This document shows, one piece after another, positions 42,838 to 56,414 of a stretch of 64,000 nucleotides of DNA. Position 1 is the stretch's first letter. The number at the start of each line of letters is the position of its first letter. Where the stretch lies: the NCBI GenBank assembly GCA_023525715.1, contig CM042016.1:61913882-61977881 (forward strand), read 5' to 3'. The position numbers were made by a program, and so were the translations under genes. Under the pieces are notes generated by a model. The model was not told the origin of the DNA. It was given only the letters and a program-made list of their open reading frames with translations, and made no database searches. This DNA comes from Cichorium intybus (taxonomy: Eukaryota; Streptophyta; Magnoliopsida; Asterales; Asteraceae).

Positions 42838-44142
42838 TTATGTAGATTTTTGAACTGAATCGGCTTCTATCATTCCAAGCCCTTGCAAAATACGATTGAA
42901 TGTGGGTTCAGGTAGGGCCTTGGTGAAGATATCAGCCAACTTATCTGATGAGCAAACGAAGTGAACTTCAACATTGCCATCCTCCACATGATCTTTTATG
43001 AAGTGATATCAGAGGGCAATATGCTTCATTTTCGAGGGTTGTACTGGATTGTGGCAGATTCGAATTTCACTCTCGGAATCACAATATAATGGAATTCACT
43101 TCATGTTGATCCCGTAGTCTCTCAATTGGTTCTGAATCCAAATGATCTGAGAGGTGCATGACGCAGCGGCGATGTATTCAGCTTCAGCGGTGGATAATGA
43201 GACACATGTGTGTTTCTTAGATTCCCTACTAACAAGTTTGCTATCTAGAAACTGACATCCTCAAGAAGTGCTCTTCCGATCAAGTTCGTATTCGCCTAGA
43301 TCTGCATCGGAATATGCTTGCACAAAGAATCCTGAGCCCGAAGGATATCATAATCCAAGTGAAGTTGTTTGGTTCAGATATCGAAATATATTTTTGACAG
43401 TGACCATGTGTGGTTCTCTCGGATTCGCTTGGTACCTGGCACAATAGCAAACAGCAAACATGATATCGGGTCGACTAGATGTATGATAAAGTAGCGAACC
43501 GATCATTTGTCGATAAAACATGATGTCTGTTGCAGGCTTGTCGAGGGAAGGTGTGAACTTTGTTCAGAACGCCATTGGAACTTTAACCTTTGGGTCGCCC
43601 ACCATTCCAAACTTCTATAGAAGAGTCTTCGTAAACGCTTCTTGGTTGATGAAGATCCCTTCTGAACTCTGTCTGATGTTCAAGCAAAGGAAGAAGTTGA
43701 TTTTGCCCATCAAACTCATTTCAAACTTAGTTTCCATTAGTTTTTGGAATTCAGCTGTTAAGCATGGATGTATGGATCCGAAAATAATGTCATCACCATA
43801 AATCTGATCTTCCATAAGATGGTTACCTTCCTTATTGCGAAGGAAAGTTGGATCAACAGACCCTTGTTTGAATTTGGACTGCTTGAGAAAGCGAGTCAGT
43901 GTCTCGTACCACGCCCTAGGAGCTTTTTTCAAACCGTACACCGCTTTATCCAGAACATAGCAATGGTTTGGATGCTTGTCATTGACGAAGCCAGGAGGTT
44001 GCTCGACAAACACAATTTTTTTCAATTCTCCGTTCAGAAATGCGCACTTCACATCCATTTGTTATACATCGAAATTTTTGTGAGCTGCATAGGCAAGAAA
44101 GATCCGAACAGATTCCAGTCTTGTAATGGGTGCAAATGTTTC
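42838..44142 (-). pseudogene. pol: copia C3 pol, RT and RNase H part
   Basis: The minus strand ends at TAA 42838-42840. RNase H is decayed. RT is readable from 44058 to 43615, with MDVKCAFLNGELKKIVF, AVYGLKKAPRAWYETLTRF and MGKINFFLCLNIRQS. The catalytic box is YGDD (at about 43795). About 90% similar at DNA level to C5 in the aligned RNase H part, so the two are one family. At 44142 the sequence switches to gag of a different copia (C6), so the 5' two-thirds of C3 are missing here. Confidence 0.82.
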
Positions 44143-44632
44143 TTAGCTTCATAAGGAGCTCCACGTATCTTTTCATTTTCTACACGTGGCCGCAAACAGA
44201 CTCTCCCTCCTTCATCTTGCAGGCCATGAGTGCCTTGACTACTTCATACTTTTCCTGACGAGCTAGCTTATGGAAATTTTCCATAAGGTCTTTTTTCATC
44301 TCGTATGGCCTGTAGTACTCATAGAACCATTGCAATTCAGGGACCATAGTGGTGACCATGATGCATGCTACTTTGGTAGCATCGTCGTAGTGTTTCTTGA
44401 ATGAGGCACATTCCTCAAGAGTAGCGATTTTTTGATCAATTTTGATGAGCTCCTTTCCAAGAACATACTCTTTGTCCTCGAACCTGAGCGCCATCTTGAT
44501 TTTTCTCATCCAATCGTTATAGTTGGTGCCATCTAATGTCACCTTAGAACATAGCAAGAGGATCGAGGAGAAGTTATTGTTATGGGTGGATTAGGGAGCG
44601 GTGGGAGCAACATGAGCATCGGAAGAAGACAT
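44143..44632 (-). pseudogene. gag: copia C6 gag fragment
   Basis: The minus strand starts with an ATG at 44630-44632 (Met-Ser-Ser-Ser-Asp) and, after an early TAG, carries VTLDGTNYNDWMRKIKMALRF, YEMKKDLMENFHKLARQEKYEVVKAL and MKEGESVCGHV. This is the UBN2-type Gag of a copia lineage other than C1-C5. It is cut at 44143, where C3 pol begins. Its leader, PBS and LTR lie beyond C2, at 60375-62042. Confidence 0.8.
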
Positions 44633-44744
44633 CTATAAAAGAAGGTAGTTTTGATTAGATAGGGAAATCCTCAATATGCAACCCAATGATAAATATCAAG
44701 GCTAGGATCCAATTATGTGATTATAGAACTTAGAAAAGGGATGC
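44633..44744 (-). other. C6 leader, part 2
   Basis: Non-coding sequence between the gag ATG of C6 and the C2 insertion point. Its last five bases, GATGC (44740-44744), are the target-site duplication of C2. Confidence 0.6.
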
Positions 44745-45215
44745 TGTTGGGTGTGAATTTCAATCAAAGAGTATCAAATATGCAAGTGATACGATGAACT
44801 GATTCCAAACAAGTAATCAACACAAGCAATTATATCTAAAAACAATGATGAACACGAGATATGAATAAAAAGTGTCAAATGATTTGATTTCAAGTTTAGG
44901 GTTTTACAATGGATGATGATAAAGATGTAATCAGCCTCCCCAACGACACAGATGGTATCACTGATATTTATAGTTAATCAGTGATACCAATAGTGCAGAC
45001 AAAATTAGAGAATATCCTATCAGAGTACTAGCCAATGAGAATACAGAGTTGTGCAACACGTAGCCTGCTGCGTACACGTGCTTACAAAAGTAGTTACAGC
45101 TAAGCCTTCGGATCCTTAGGAGAAATCCTTCGGAGTCTTCAGGATTCGGGGTCTTCTCATTGTACTCTTCAGGTATTCTAATGGGGCAAGCATTTCATCA
45201 CAATTATTCCCAACA
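44745..45215 (-). repeat. 3' LTR of C2
   Basis: 471 bp with TGTTGGG/CCCAACA ends. The middle has the plus-strand TGATATTTATAGTT (minus-strand TATAAAT) found in the C1 LTR. The U3 part holds CTTCGGA repeats. Confidence 0.9.
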
Positions 45216-45228
45216 ATCTCCCCGTTTG
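45216..45228 (-). other. Polypurine tract of C2
   Basis: The minus strand reads AACGGGGAGAT directly before the LTR start. Confidence 0.75.
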
Positions 45229-45255
45229 TGTGAAGTGCATCCGAAGCCTATTGTG

Positions 45256-46525
45256 CTAGATTTCTCTTGAATGCCTTTTCAAAGTCTGTCTGATGGCCAG
45301 CCACCACGCGATAGGATCCATAAACTTTTTCTTTACAACACTAGTATTGACAGGGCAAGAGTTAACAATGGTTATCATGCTGGTGATCAAAGACGGAGGA
45401 TTGAGGCCAAGATAGTCAATTTCAAAGAACTTGGTGATGACTTCGGTTTCATTTTTGAGTCCTTTGAAGACTACACCATATGGTTCTCGAAGAATCTCCC
45501 CGTTCCTAAACTTACTGATATTCCGAAATGTGACTAGAGGGGTGCTTAGTCGTTGGTTGTAGTAGGTGCACATCTCTAAGTCGTTATTTGCAAACCTGAG
45601 CATGTAATTGTTCAAAAATCCCTTGACGTGATTTTTGGCAGCATTGAATATCAATATCGTCTCAGCAGCATGACCAGCGTATTTCCTCATGATTTCGAGA
45701 ATCTCAATGAAGTCGTTTGGATTCATTATTGGCAAGTCTGCAATGATAAACCTGGACTCCTCTTTTGTAGAACCACAAAGAACATAAAATTTGTAGTTTT
45801 GGAAGTCTTCAAAGACTTCAACTTCCTTGATTGATCTGAGCTTCTTAATCTTTTTCAAACTTCATACAATGTTCTGATTTTGAATAAACATAGCATGGAA
45901 GTTTATCTTCTTCCTCCAGTAGGTAGGCCTCTAGTAGATGGGCCTCTGTTCATTTGTGATTCACTAGACAAACTGGAGAAAAGAGAATGTCTTCGGATTG
46001 AAGGGTATGTCCAGTTGTTGATCATCGGAGTTGCTTATGTTATAACTCCGAAAATGAAGTCTGTTGAACACATTCAGATCAGCAAAACTGAAGGATTGAA
46101 TCGCTTCGACTGTCCAATTGCCATCATCATTCGTAAAGGCATTTATTTTCAGCATCTTCGCATGGTCTTTGCATCTAGCCTTGTAGACCTGCTCCATGTG
46201 TGGGGCGATCAAACTTTGAACAGTCTTTTCTGTTGATCCCCCAGCTTCGGATCCCTTCGTTGTTGTGGTGATTGTGGAGTATGTGGGACCTGAAGATGCC
46301 AGAAATGGAGGTGTTTCCAAACGAGTAGCAACATGGGTAGTTGTAGTTGTAGTTGCTGTGACTTCGGAGGTTGTGACCGCTGTAACTTCTTCCCCTTTGT
46401 GAAGCATGAGCCACATGCTGAGCAGGAGTTGGTCTAGATTGTGGTATGGATATTCTATCTGCAAAGTTGACGAGAGGCTGTAATACAGTTCTTAACCGTG
46501 TAACCATGTCCTGGTTAAGAACAGC
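45256..46525 (-). pseudogene. C2 third ORF, 3' part
   Basis: Minus-strand frames 46464-45964 and 45858-45256 correspond to the C-terminal third of the C1 third ORF. LIAPHMEQVYKARCKDH matches IIAPHMEDIYKARRADY, and FIIADLPIMNPNDFIEIL matches FSIADFPIMNHMDFIQIL. Other shared stretches include KNHVKGFLNNYMLRFANNDLE. A frameshift splits the two frames. The 5' part of the ORF lies beyond solo LTR S3. No enzyme domain was recognised. Confidence 0.75.
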
Positions 46526-46530
46526 ATTAG

Positions 46531-48807
<2,277 letters not shown>

Positions 48808-48812
48808 ATTGG

Positions 48813-50815
48813 TCTTTTGAAGTTAATCAGCAAACTTTGTGACCTCCGAAGCGGTTTGGGCGGCAGTGAGCTACACAATCTTAGCTTTTGCCTCATCAAG
48901 TTGTTTTTCAAACTTGGTACTTTGCTGAAAAGATTGTACTTCGTTACGCAGGTCCTGTAGAGCCTTCAGTACTTTGGAGTTCGATGACTCCACTTTATCA
49001 GCAAACTCTTTCATCTTATTTTCTGTTTCTTCCAGGATCAGCTTGTGTTTAGAGTCAACTTTAGTGATTGCAGACTAGATTTTCTGCTCAAGAATAGACT
49101 GGATCCGAACTTGTTGATCCATCAGTCTTTTCTCACATTGCTTGACTGAGTTAGTGAGTTCTTCAGACAAGCTGATTTTCATTACTTCTATTTCTTCTGA
49201 AATATCACCCACAGTTGGTTTTGTAGGATTGAACCCGGTTTGAGCTTAAAGTTGAGAGTCTTATACTGTTTTATAAGCATAAGATCTCCATCCTGCAATT
49301 CTTCATCTGGTTCTTCAATAGTCAATAGAGCCATGTGAAAGGCTTCAAAATAGGCTGCTGAAGTGGGATTTTGTTGTTGAGGTGATTCTGGCATATCAAA
49401 GACAGGTAATGACATGTCGATGCCAGGTGTGGCATTGATAAGAAATGGATTTGAAGATGTGATTATGGGTTCAGATGATTGACGAGTGGAAGATATTGGA
49501 GTTTCTATTGTGGTTGAGGTAGGTTCAGAGGATCTTGGTACTTCTACGGAGGTTGAGATGGGAGGTAGATACGAAGAATTGGTGTGTAAAGTGGTGGTGG
49601 TAAGTGGAATGGTGGTGGTTATTGGTTCAGTGGAAATGGTAGATGTTTCTGGGGCTGTAGTTGGTGGTGGAGAAGGTGGTCTGATGTCAGACATGGCTTT
49701 GAACTGGTGTTCCTCATCTTCTTCTTCTCCATGGATATCTTTGGAGAGTGTTCTTCCTGACTCCGAAGATTCCTCCACTATCACTTGTTTCTTCGCCCTT
49801 CTGGTTTGTCTTTTAGCAGGAGGCTGATCCGCAACCTTTCTTTTCTTAGTTACCTTCGGACTGCTAGGTCCTTCGGCTCCCTTTTTCTTGCATTTGGGTT
49901 TTGAGGGGGCTTTTTTAACAATGGTTTGAGTAGTTGGACGTGTTGGGTATGGCATTGTGAGGATGGAACGATACATGTTGACTGTATCATTGTCGAGTGA
50001 AACTTTGGCAAACATAACATGTGGGATTTGTGCAGAATACTGAGTGGAATGTTCATCAACAAATGGAACAGTGATGTATGAGTACCTCATTCCAGGCAAG
50101 GCAGGATCGTAAATGAAGTCTGATCGTTGGTAGTTTTCATGAACCACTATCGCCCAAAATCTAGGATTAGCAATTTCAGTTCCTTTTGCCAGGTGGTTGA
50201 TTTGCGAACAGAAGTCAGTCCATAGGATTGAGGCAAAATCAACCTTAGCATCATAGTAAATCCTGTATAACAGACTCAGAAAGGATTGGCTCATAGAGTC
50301 CTGCCCAGATGTTCTCCTAGAGAGACATCGCAGAAAAATACCAAAGAAATACCTCCATGGCTCGGGAAGAGGTTTCTTCTTGAAGCTTCCAATGCCACTC
50401 AATCGTGGTTCATACCCCATCTCGTTGAACATGTCAACGAGTTGTTCACCAGTTGGAACAACAATTTCCTTTTCATCATAGATAGGAATTTGCAGAGCCT
50501 TGGCGAATCGTGATTTGGACAGCTGAACACTTCTTGTTGTTTTATCAGCATTGAGGAATTCATAATGGATGTTTTGAACATTGTTGTCACCATCGAAGAT
50601 TGCAACAGAGGTGTAGTGAGCTCTGTGCACAAGGGTTGCAGGAATTGAAAGGGTATAGGTCAGGGCATAGCCAAGAACAAATTGTTTCAGACATTCAACT
50701 AGAGCGTCGATTGGTTTAGGGTATAGTTTGAGATCAGGACAGCGATAAAGATTGGTAGATTGGTTCTTGAGAAAAGGAATCGAGATTCCTTCAGGGCTTT
50801 GGGAGTTGAACAGTT
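48813..50815 (-). pseudogene. C2 third ORF, 5' part
   Basis: The minus-strand frame is readable from about 50812, through VHRAHYTSVAIFDG at 50630, to a stop at 49188. It matches the C1 N-terminal block (QLVDMFNEMGYEPRL; GRTSGQDSMSQSF where C1 has a TGA). A Lys-rich basic stretch and a Ser/Thr/Pro-rich tract (about 49750-49400) follow, then the ESPQQQNPTSAAYFEAFHM block. A frameshift near 49210 precedes the coiled coil (49180-48850). The start codon aligned with C1 is lost, and a 42-bp tandem duplication (50808-50849 and 50850-50891) sits at the leader/ORF boundary. Confidence 0.78.
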
Positions 50816-50934
50816 AGGTTTTCGAGAGAGTTTTTGCAGAGAGGATGATGAACAGTTAGGTTTTCGAGAGAGTTTTTGCAGAGAGGATTCAAATGTTTTG
50901 TCCGCGTAAAGAGAAGAAATGAAGAGGTGTGTGT

Positions 50935-50943
50935 TATTTATAC
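50935..50943 (-). promoter_or_regulatory. Internal promoter (TATA box) of C2 third ORF
   Basis: The minus strand reads CCGTATAAATAAC, followed by a CT-rich leader with TCTCTTTACGCGGACA, close to the C1 leader TCTCTACGCGAACA. Confidence 0.6.
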
Positions 50944-52828
50944 GGATTGTGGTCCCAAGCCCATTAAATGGGCATATTTAAAAGGTCCATTAGGCGTATG
51001 ACACCTCAGCACTCCCACGTTGCACTAACCCTGCAAAAGCGGAACCGTTCCTGTGTCAGTCATCATGAATTTGAAAAATAATATAATGTAACCATCATAT
51101 CTTTTTGTTATGATTATGCTATATATGCTGATAGGTGGACTGATACATGGATGCTTATTCGAACATTCATTTATTCAAAGGAATGTTTGTCTTAAGAATT
51201 TCTCATAAATTCCCAAATCATTGAACATTTAATTGACTTCGGACTCATGAGAATGGTTTGATCTTTTGTTAAACCAAAATGTGATGAGTGCTAACAATCA
51301 TTCCGAAGTGTTGTTAGAATCCTTCGAATAAAGATGTTTGTGAAGGAATACATAAATACTCCGAAGATATGATGCCTTTGTTGAGAAATGGGTTTTTCCT
51401 TATCAAGATGCATTTTGACTTTTGACCATGGCTTCCTTGAATTTAATGAAATCATGATTTAACAATTTAGCATTCATAATCATTCAGAGCATGTTGGAAG
51501 TCGAATTTTCACTCTAAAGTCTGTGTGATTTATCATTAGTCAAGGAATATCTAAGTCTAACCACCCTAGGTTGAATTTAATTTTGCATTTTGCAAAGATG
51601 TTTGATATTTCGTTTATGCTTCAGATTTTTCATGCGAAGTAATGTTGGCATCCACAGCGTTAAAATTCAAAACCATTTACTTTTGAATTGAGCATTAGAA
51701 AATAAAATGAAATTTTGGATTGACATGAAGGTGTTTCGAAAACGTTATCCCATTTCATCAGTTAAGGTGTTTGGATATGTTTCTCTGATGACAAGCCTTT
51801 GAGATTCATACACCACCTCAACTGTGTCATTTAAGACAGATTACTTGAGATGTTCATACTCTCTAGAAGGTACTCGACTGTGTTATAGGAGCTCCTTGTA
51901 TTATCATCTAAGATAGAGAAGTAAGCCTTTGAGTGCGGATTTTTCTTTGTTTTTGCACTCTTTCTTGTATGTTTTTCCTTGTGTTGTTGTCTTTGTTTCT
52001 TTTGACAATTTGATTTTGTTGTTTTCTTTTGAATTTTGAATAGTTTTCATCTTTGAAACAAGTTTTTCAATTTTGGAGTTTCATATCCAAAGAGTTTGAA
52101 AATATCACCATGTGATACCTTTTGATGGTGCTCTTGAAATGTTTGTTCAATCCTTTGTGTTTGAAAAACTTCGTGTAGTTCAATTTTGAAACAAGAGTGA
52201 AACAAGTTTTAAATTTACTTATCAGTCAATGTCGGTATTACTTATGAAGAAAACTTCGGAGCATGAGATTTGTCCTGAGTAGTATAGGAACTACTTGATT
52301 AATTTTGACAATGAAGCGAGTTATTTTCAACAGGGAGCTTAGAGATAAACATGATGTTAAGGATACCTAAAGCACACAAGACTTTGTATAGTAAAATAGC
52401 CTTAACCTCACTCCGAAGTCTGTTTTCTTACCTTTGTTTCAAGTCGATTCTCAAATACCTCTTAGTGCAATGAGGTATGATTATCAGAATCTAAAATCAA
52501 ACTTTTGTCCTTTAATCAAATTATTCATGAAAGAAGGTCAAATTTTGTCATTTATGCATAAGAATTTGAATTTAACTTTTGTAACCTTTGCAAAAGATCC
52601 TTGATTGTATTGTATTCATCCATTTAACGAAGCAAGCATTTTGAACAAAAGTTTTCATCCTTATGATACGAAGACAATTGTTGTTTCTATGATTTTTGAC
52701 ATTTATGAAGTTCTATTGACTGAATTGTCTGTTCCGATGGACTCCGAAGGTTCGAAGTTCTTCGGGGCAGCATAATTTCTTATTTTGTAATTGAAAAGAG
52801 TAGGGTAAGAAAAAGAAAATTTGAGGTT
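50944..52828 (-). other. C2 spacer between RNase H and third ORF
   Basis: About 1.9 kb without conserved open frames, similar in parts to 33956-35990 of C1. A GC-rich inverted motif (52731-52771) with CTCCGAAGG and TTCTTCGGGG lies about 60 bases beyond the pol stop codon. Confidence 0.7.
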
Positions 52829-54394
52829 TCATGTCAGAGTGGATCCATCAATCATTCCAAGTCCTCGAACTATTCGTGTGAATGATTCTTCATTCAAACC
52901 TTTTGTGAAAATATCTACCAGTTGTTCTGTTGTATGAACAAAGTGTACTACTATATTCCCCTCCTCAACATGACTTTTGATGAAATGATAGCGAGATATA
53001 TGTTTCGTCTTGGAATGTTGAACAGGATTGTGAGATATCTGAATAGCACTTTGTGAGTCACAAAACAAAGGAATCTTTCTCATGTTGATGGCATAATCTC
53101 TTAATTGGCTTTCGATCCAAATGATCTGCGATATGCAAGTAGCAGCAGCTACATACTCAGCTTCAGCAGTGGATATTGATATGCATATTTGTTTCTTCGA
53201 TTGACAGCTGATGAGCTTGCCATCAAGAAATTGGCAACCACCAGAGGTACGTTTGCAATCAATCGAGCATCCACCCAAGTCTGAATCTGAATAGGCTTTT
53301 ATGTAGAACCCTGAGTTTGTTGGATACCATAAACCATACACAGGTGTGTTGTGAAGATAACAAAATATTGTTTTAACCACAGCCGAATGGGGTTCGCGTG
53401 GATCTGCTTGATAACGTGCACAATTGCACACTGCGAACATTATGTCTGGTCGACTGGCTGTGAGGTAAAACAATGATCTGATCATACTTCTATATGTTTG
53501 AAGATCTGCCTTCGGTTTGTCCAAGGAAGGATTCAACAGGGTACCTGCAGGTAATCGAACCTTCGCATTGGAACAGTTAGTTATTCCGAAGCGTTCGAGC
53601 AAACTTTTGGTATATTTTTGTTGATTGATGAAAATCTCTTCTTTTGACTGTTTAATTTGTAATCTATGAAAGAAATTAATCTTTCCCATCATACTCATTT
53701 GAAACTTGCTTTTCATTAACTTTTCAAAGTCTTTTGTTACTTTTGGATCAGTTGATTCGAAGATAATGTCATCCACGTAGATTTGAACTAACATCAAGTG
53801 CGAAGCCTCTTTCTTGCAAAAAAGTGTAGGATCCACTGAACCTTGTTTGAAATTTGACTCTTTTAGAAATTTAGTCAATGTTTCGTACCAAGCTCTAGGA
53901 GCTTGTTTCAAACCATAGACTGCTTTATCTAACACATAGCAATGGTCAGGACTTTCCTTGTCAACAAAGCCAGGTGGTTTTTCTACAAAGACAGTTTCTT
54001 CGAGAACACCGTTCAAGAAAGCACATTTGACATCCCTTTGATGGAAATCAAAGTTTTTGTGTGCAGCATAAACTAGGAAGATCCGAACTGACTTGAGTCT
54101 GGCAACAGGAGTGAAGATTTCTTCGTAATCAATCCCCTCTTGTTGACAGTATCCTTTGACAACCAGCCTTGCTTTGTTTCTAACCACATTGCCTTCAGTG
54201 TCAAGCTTATTTCTGTATACCCATTTAAGACCAACAATTGAAGCATTTGTAGGTTTTGGCATTAGTCTCCACACTTTATTTCCTTCAAACTCTTTTAATT
54301 CCAATTGCATAGCTTCAATCCAGTCTGGATGATCAAATGCATCTTTAACATTCTTGGGTTTAATTTTGGAAATGAAAACATTGAACATGCACAA
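52829..54394 (-). CDS. pol: C2 reverse transcriptase and RNase H (open frame)
   Basis: One uninterrupted frame of 521 residues. It starts at MCMFNVFISK, which is internal to pol rather than a true start, and ends ..GMIDGSTLT and TGA at 52829. RT motifs are KVWRLMPKPTNASIVGLKW, KCAFLNGVLEETVF, AVYGLKQAPRAWYETL and YVDD (53768-53779). RNase H motifs are SDSDLGGCSIDCKRTSG, STAEAEYVAAATC and LFCDSQSAIQI, with the family's acidic residues present. Two residues differ from consensus in GKINFFHRLQIKQ. Upstream IN has stops, so no complete pol can be made, but this part remains open and was used as reference for the lesions in C1. Confidence 0.88.
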   Translation of the reverse strand: MCMFNVFISKIKPKNVKDAFDHPDWIEAMQLELKEFEGNKVWRLMPKPTNASIVGLKWVYRNKLDTEGNVVRNKARLVVKGYCQQEGIDYEEIFTPVARLKSVRIFLVYAAHKNFDFHQRDVKCAFLNGVLEETVFVEKPPGFVDKESPDHCYVLDKAVYGLKQAPRAWYETLTKFLKESNFKQGSVDPTLFCKKEASHLMLVQIYVDDIIFESTDPKVTKDFEKLMKSKFQMSMMGKINFFHRLQIKQSKEEIFINQQKYTKSLLERFGITNCSNAKVRLPAGTLLNPSLDKPKADLQTYRSMIRSLFYLTASRPDIMFAVCNCARYQADPREPHSAVVKTIFCYLHNTPVYGLWYPTNSGFYIKAYSDSDLGGCSIDCKRTSGGCQFLDGKLISCQSKKQICISISTAEAEYVAAATCISQIIWIESQLRDYAINMRKIPLFCDSQSAIQISHNPVQHSKTKHISRYHFIKSHVEEGNIVVHFVHTTEQLVDIFTKGLNEESFTRIVRGLGMIDGSTLT

Positions 54395-55109
54395 CTCCGA
54401 AGTTCTATTTAGTTCTTGTTGTTTTTGGTGAAGTTATGCACGTGTCAGAACCATATCATGAACGTTACCGACGACAAGTGATTGGGGATGATTTCTCGTC
54501 CATTTTTTCAAAGGTGGACAATTTGGATCAAATTCAGGTGGTACTTCAGCATTGATTTCCTCAGTGTCCGAAGGATATCCCGAAGTGGATGGGAAATCAT
54601 CAGTTATTACATGATTTTCGTTATTTGAGTTTGTGACGTTTGTTTTAGGAGTTGTGTTATTTAAGAAAGTGGTAGAAGAGTTAAGAGTATTCTCCCCCTC
54701 GACAGCAGTTGTTGGAGAGTTTGTTCTTCCATTATCTGAAGAGATTGGAGTTGAGACTTCTCACTCCCCTGGACAGAAGGATATAGGGGCATAATGTGTG
54801 AAGTTTCATGTAAAGGGTGATTTAGACTTGAATTGTTGTGCTCCCCCTTGAAATCAGAATTCCCTGCAATATATCTAATGGCTCCCCCTCAACCTAAGAG
54901 GGTCTCCGAACACTACTTATTGGTGAGTCTTCGCGTCCATCTGTGAGCTTGGAGAGTTTAGACACATGATTGTCTGGTGCTCTAACTTCGGAATCCAATG
55001 CTCTCACAGGAGGATCAAATAGAAGATTGAAGTTAGCTTCAAAGGTGGTTATTGGTAATGCATCAACAACCTGTTTTGGAAAGATAGATGATATTGGAAA
55101 GGGATGCAG
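54395..55109 (-). pseudogene. pol: IN-RT linker of C2
   Basis: A low-complexity Ser/Thr/Asn-rich linker in broken frames. Coding-strand AGGGGGAG tracts are at 54692-54699, 54841-54848 and 54882-54889. The PPPEFDPNCPPL-type end just before RT, seen in C1 as PPDFDPNYPPLDKW, is recognisable near 54500-54540. Confidence 0.65.
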
Positions 55110-55931
55110 TCATTTCTTGATATAGTAGTCATCGAATGAAAGGTTGAAGGTTTCTACAATTTTGTGTGTCCTTTTATTCATGACTCTGTATGCTTTTGAG
55201 TTTTGAGAGTATCCAATAAATATCCCTTCGTTTGATTTATCATTGAACTTTGTCAAATGATCTTTCATGTTCAATATAAAACACCTACAATCCAAGATGT
55301 GAAGAAACTTGACATTTGGCTTTCTTCGGTTGAGTACTTCGTGAGGTGTAATATGAAATCTCTTGTGGATGTATGATCTGTTCTGAGTGAAACATGCAGT
55401 AGAAACGGCTTCGGCCTAGAAGTACATGGGTAAGTTTGCAAAATTGAGCATAGTTCTAGCTGCCTCACATAGGGAACGATTACGTCATTCTACAACACCG
55501 TTTTGTTGAGGAGTATATGGTTTTGAGAAATTGTGACTAATTCCCTTTGTCTTCAGAAACCCATCAAGAGTCTGATTCTTGAACTCCGAACCATTGTCAC
55601 TGTGCACTGTTCGGACTGTTTTGTTGAGCATTACTTCCATGTTCTTGATGAAATTGATGTTTTCTTCAGCTGCATCTGACTTGTTCCTTAAGAATAATGT
55701 GAACCTTGAATAATCATCAACAATCACTAAAATGTACTTCTTCTTTCCAATTGATTCTACTGTTGATGGACCACAAAGATCCATATAAATAAGTGAAAGA
55801 GGTTTGGTGATTTTTGGATTTATCATAGTTGGATGCCTTTGTTTTGTTTGCTTGCCATGTTCACAAGCAGAACAAAGTGAATCATTATCGAACTTGAGAG
55901 CAGGCATACCACGAACCAAATCCATAGCCAC
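55110..55931 (-). pseudogene. pol: C2 integrase (stop and frameshifts)
   Basis: The minus strand carries LCSACEHGKQTKQRHP, YMDLCGPSTVES, VHSDNGSEF and TPQQNGVVE (the D, D-35-E triad is present). A TGA at 55485-55487 follows where C1 has Arg. Two residues of the C1 segment FTWVIFLRN are missing. The C-terminal part continues in another frame to GYSQNSKAYRVMNKRT and ends near 55110. Confidence 0.85.
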
Positions 55932-56024
55932 TAACTTGTTTATGTTTTTGAAGTTTAGGTGAGCAAGCCTTCGGTGCCATAACCAACTAATATATGAGTT
56001 TACTTTGGATAGAAGACATAGAGA

Positions 56025-56414
56025 TTACCCACCAGTTACAGGTTTCAGATTCAAGGGAAACATTGATCCCTTTTCAGATTTTAGCAGTACCTCTTTTGTG
56101 GCTTCCTTCGTAATAACACTCCCTTGATTGTTGAATGTTACAACATTCCCATTTCCAACAACCAATTGAGAAATGTTTACAAGATTGTGCTTTAAACCTT
56201 CAACAAATGCCACCCTGTTGATTGTGAATTGTCCATTTGTGATTTTTCCATAACCATGAATGGGACAAGTGTCATTGTTACCGAAGCGAACATTTCCTGC
56301 ATCATCCAAAGTTCTATAATCCATGAGATACTCCCTCTTTCCAGTCATATGCCTTGAGCAGCCACTATCCATGTACCATTTAGCATCATACCGCTCATTC
56401 GACATAACCTGCAA
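56025..56414 (-). pseudogene. pol: C2 protease region
   Basis: An open frame with KWYMDSGCSRHMTGKREYL and GYGKITNGQFTINRVAF, then LKHNLVNISQLVVGNG, as in C1 at 30330-30720. It follows a TGA and TTGCAG in the same context as C1. The frame ends near 56025, before the zinc region of integrase (55931). Confidence 0.85.
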
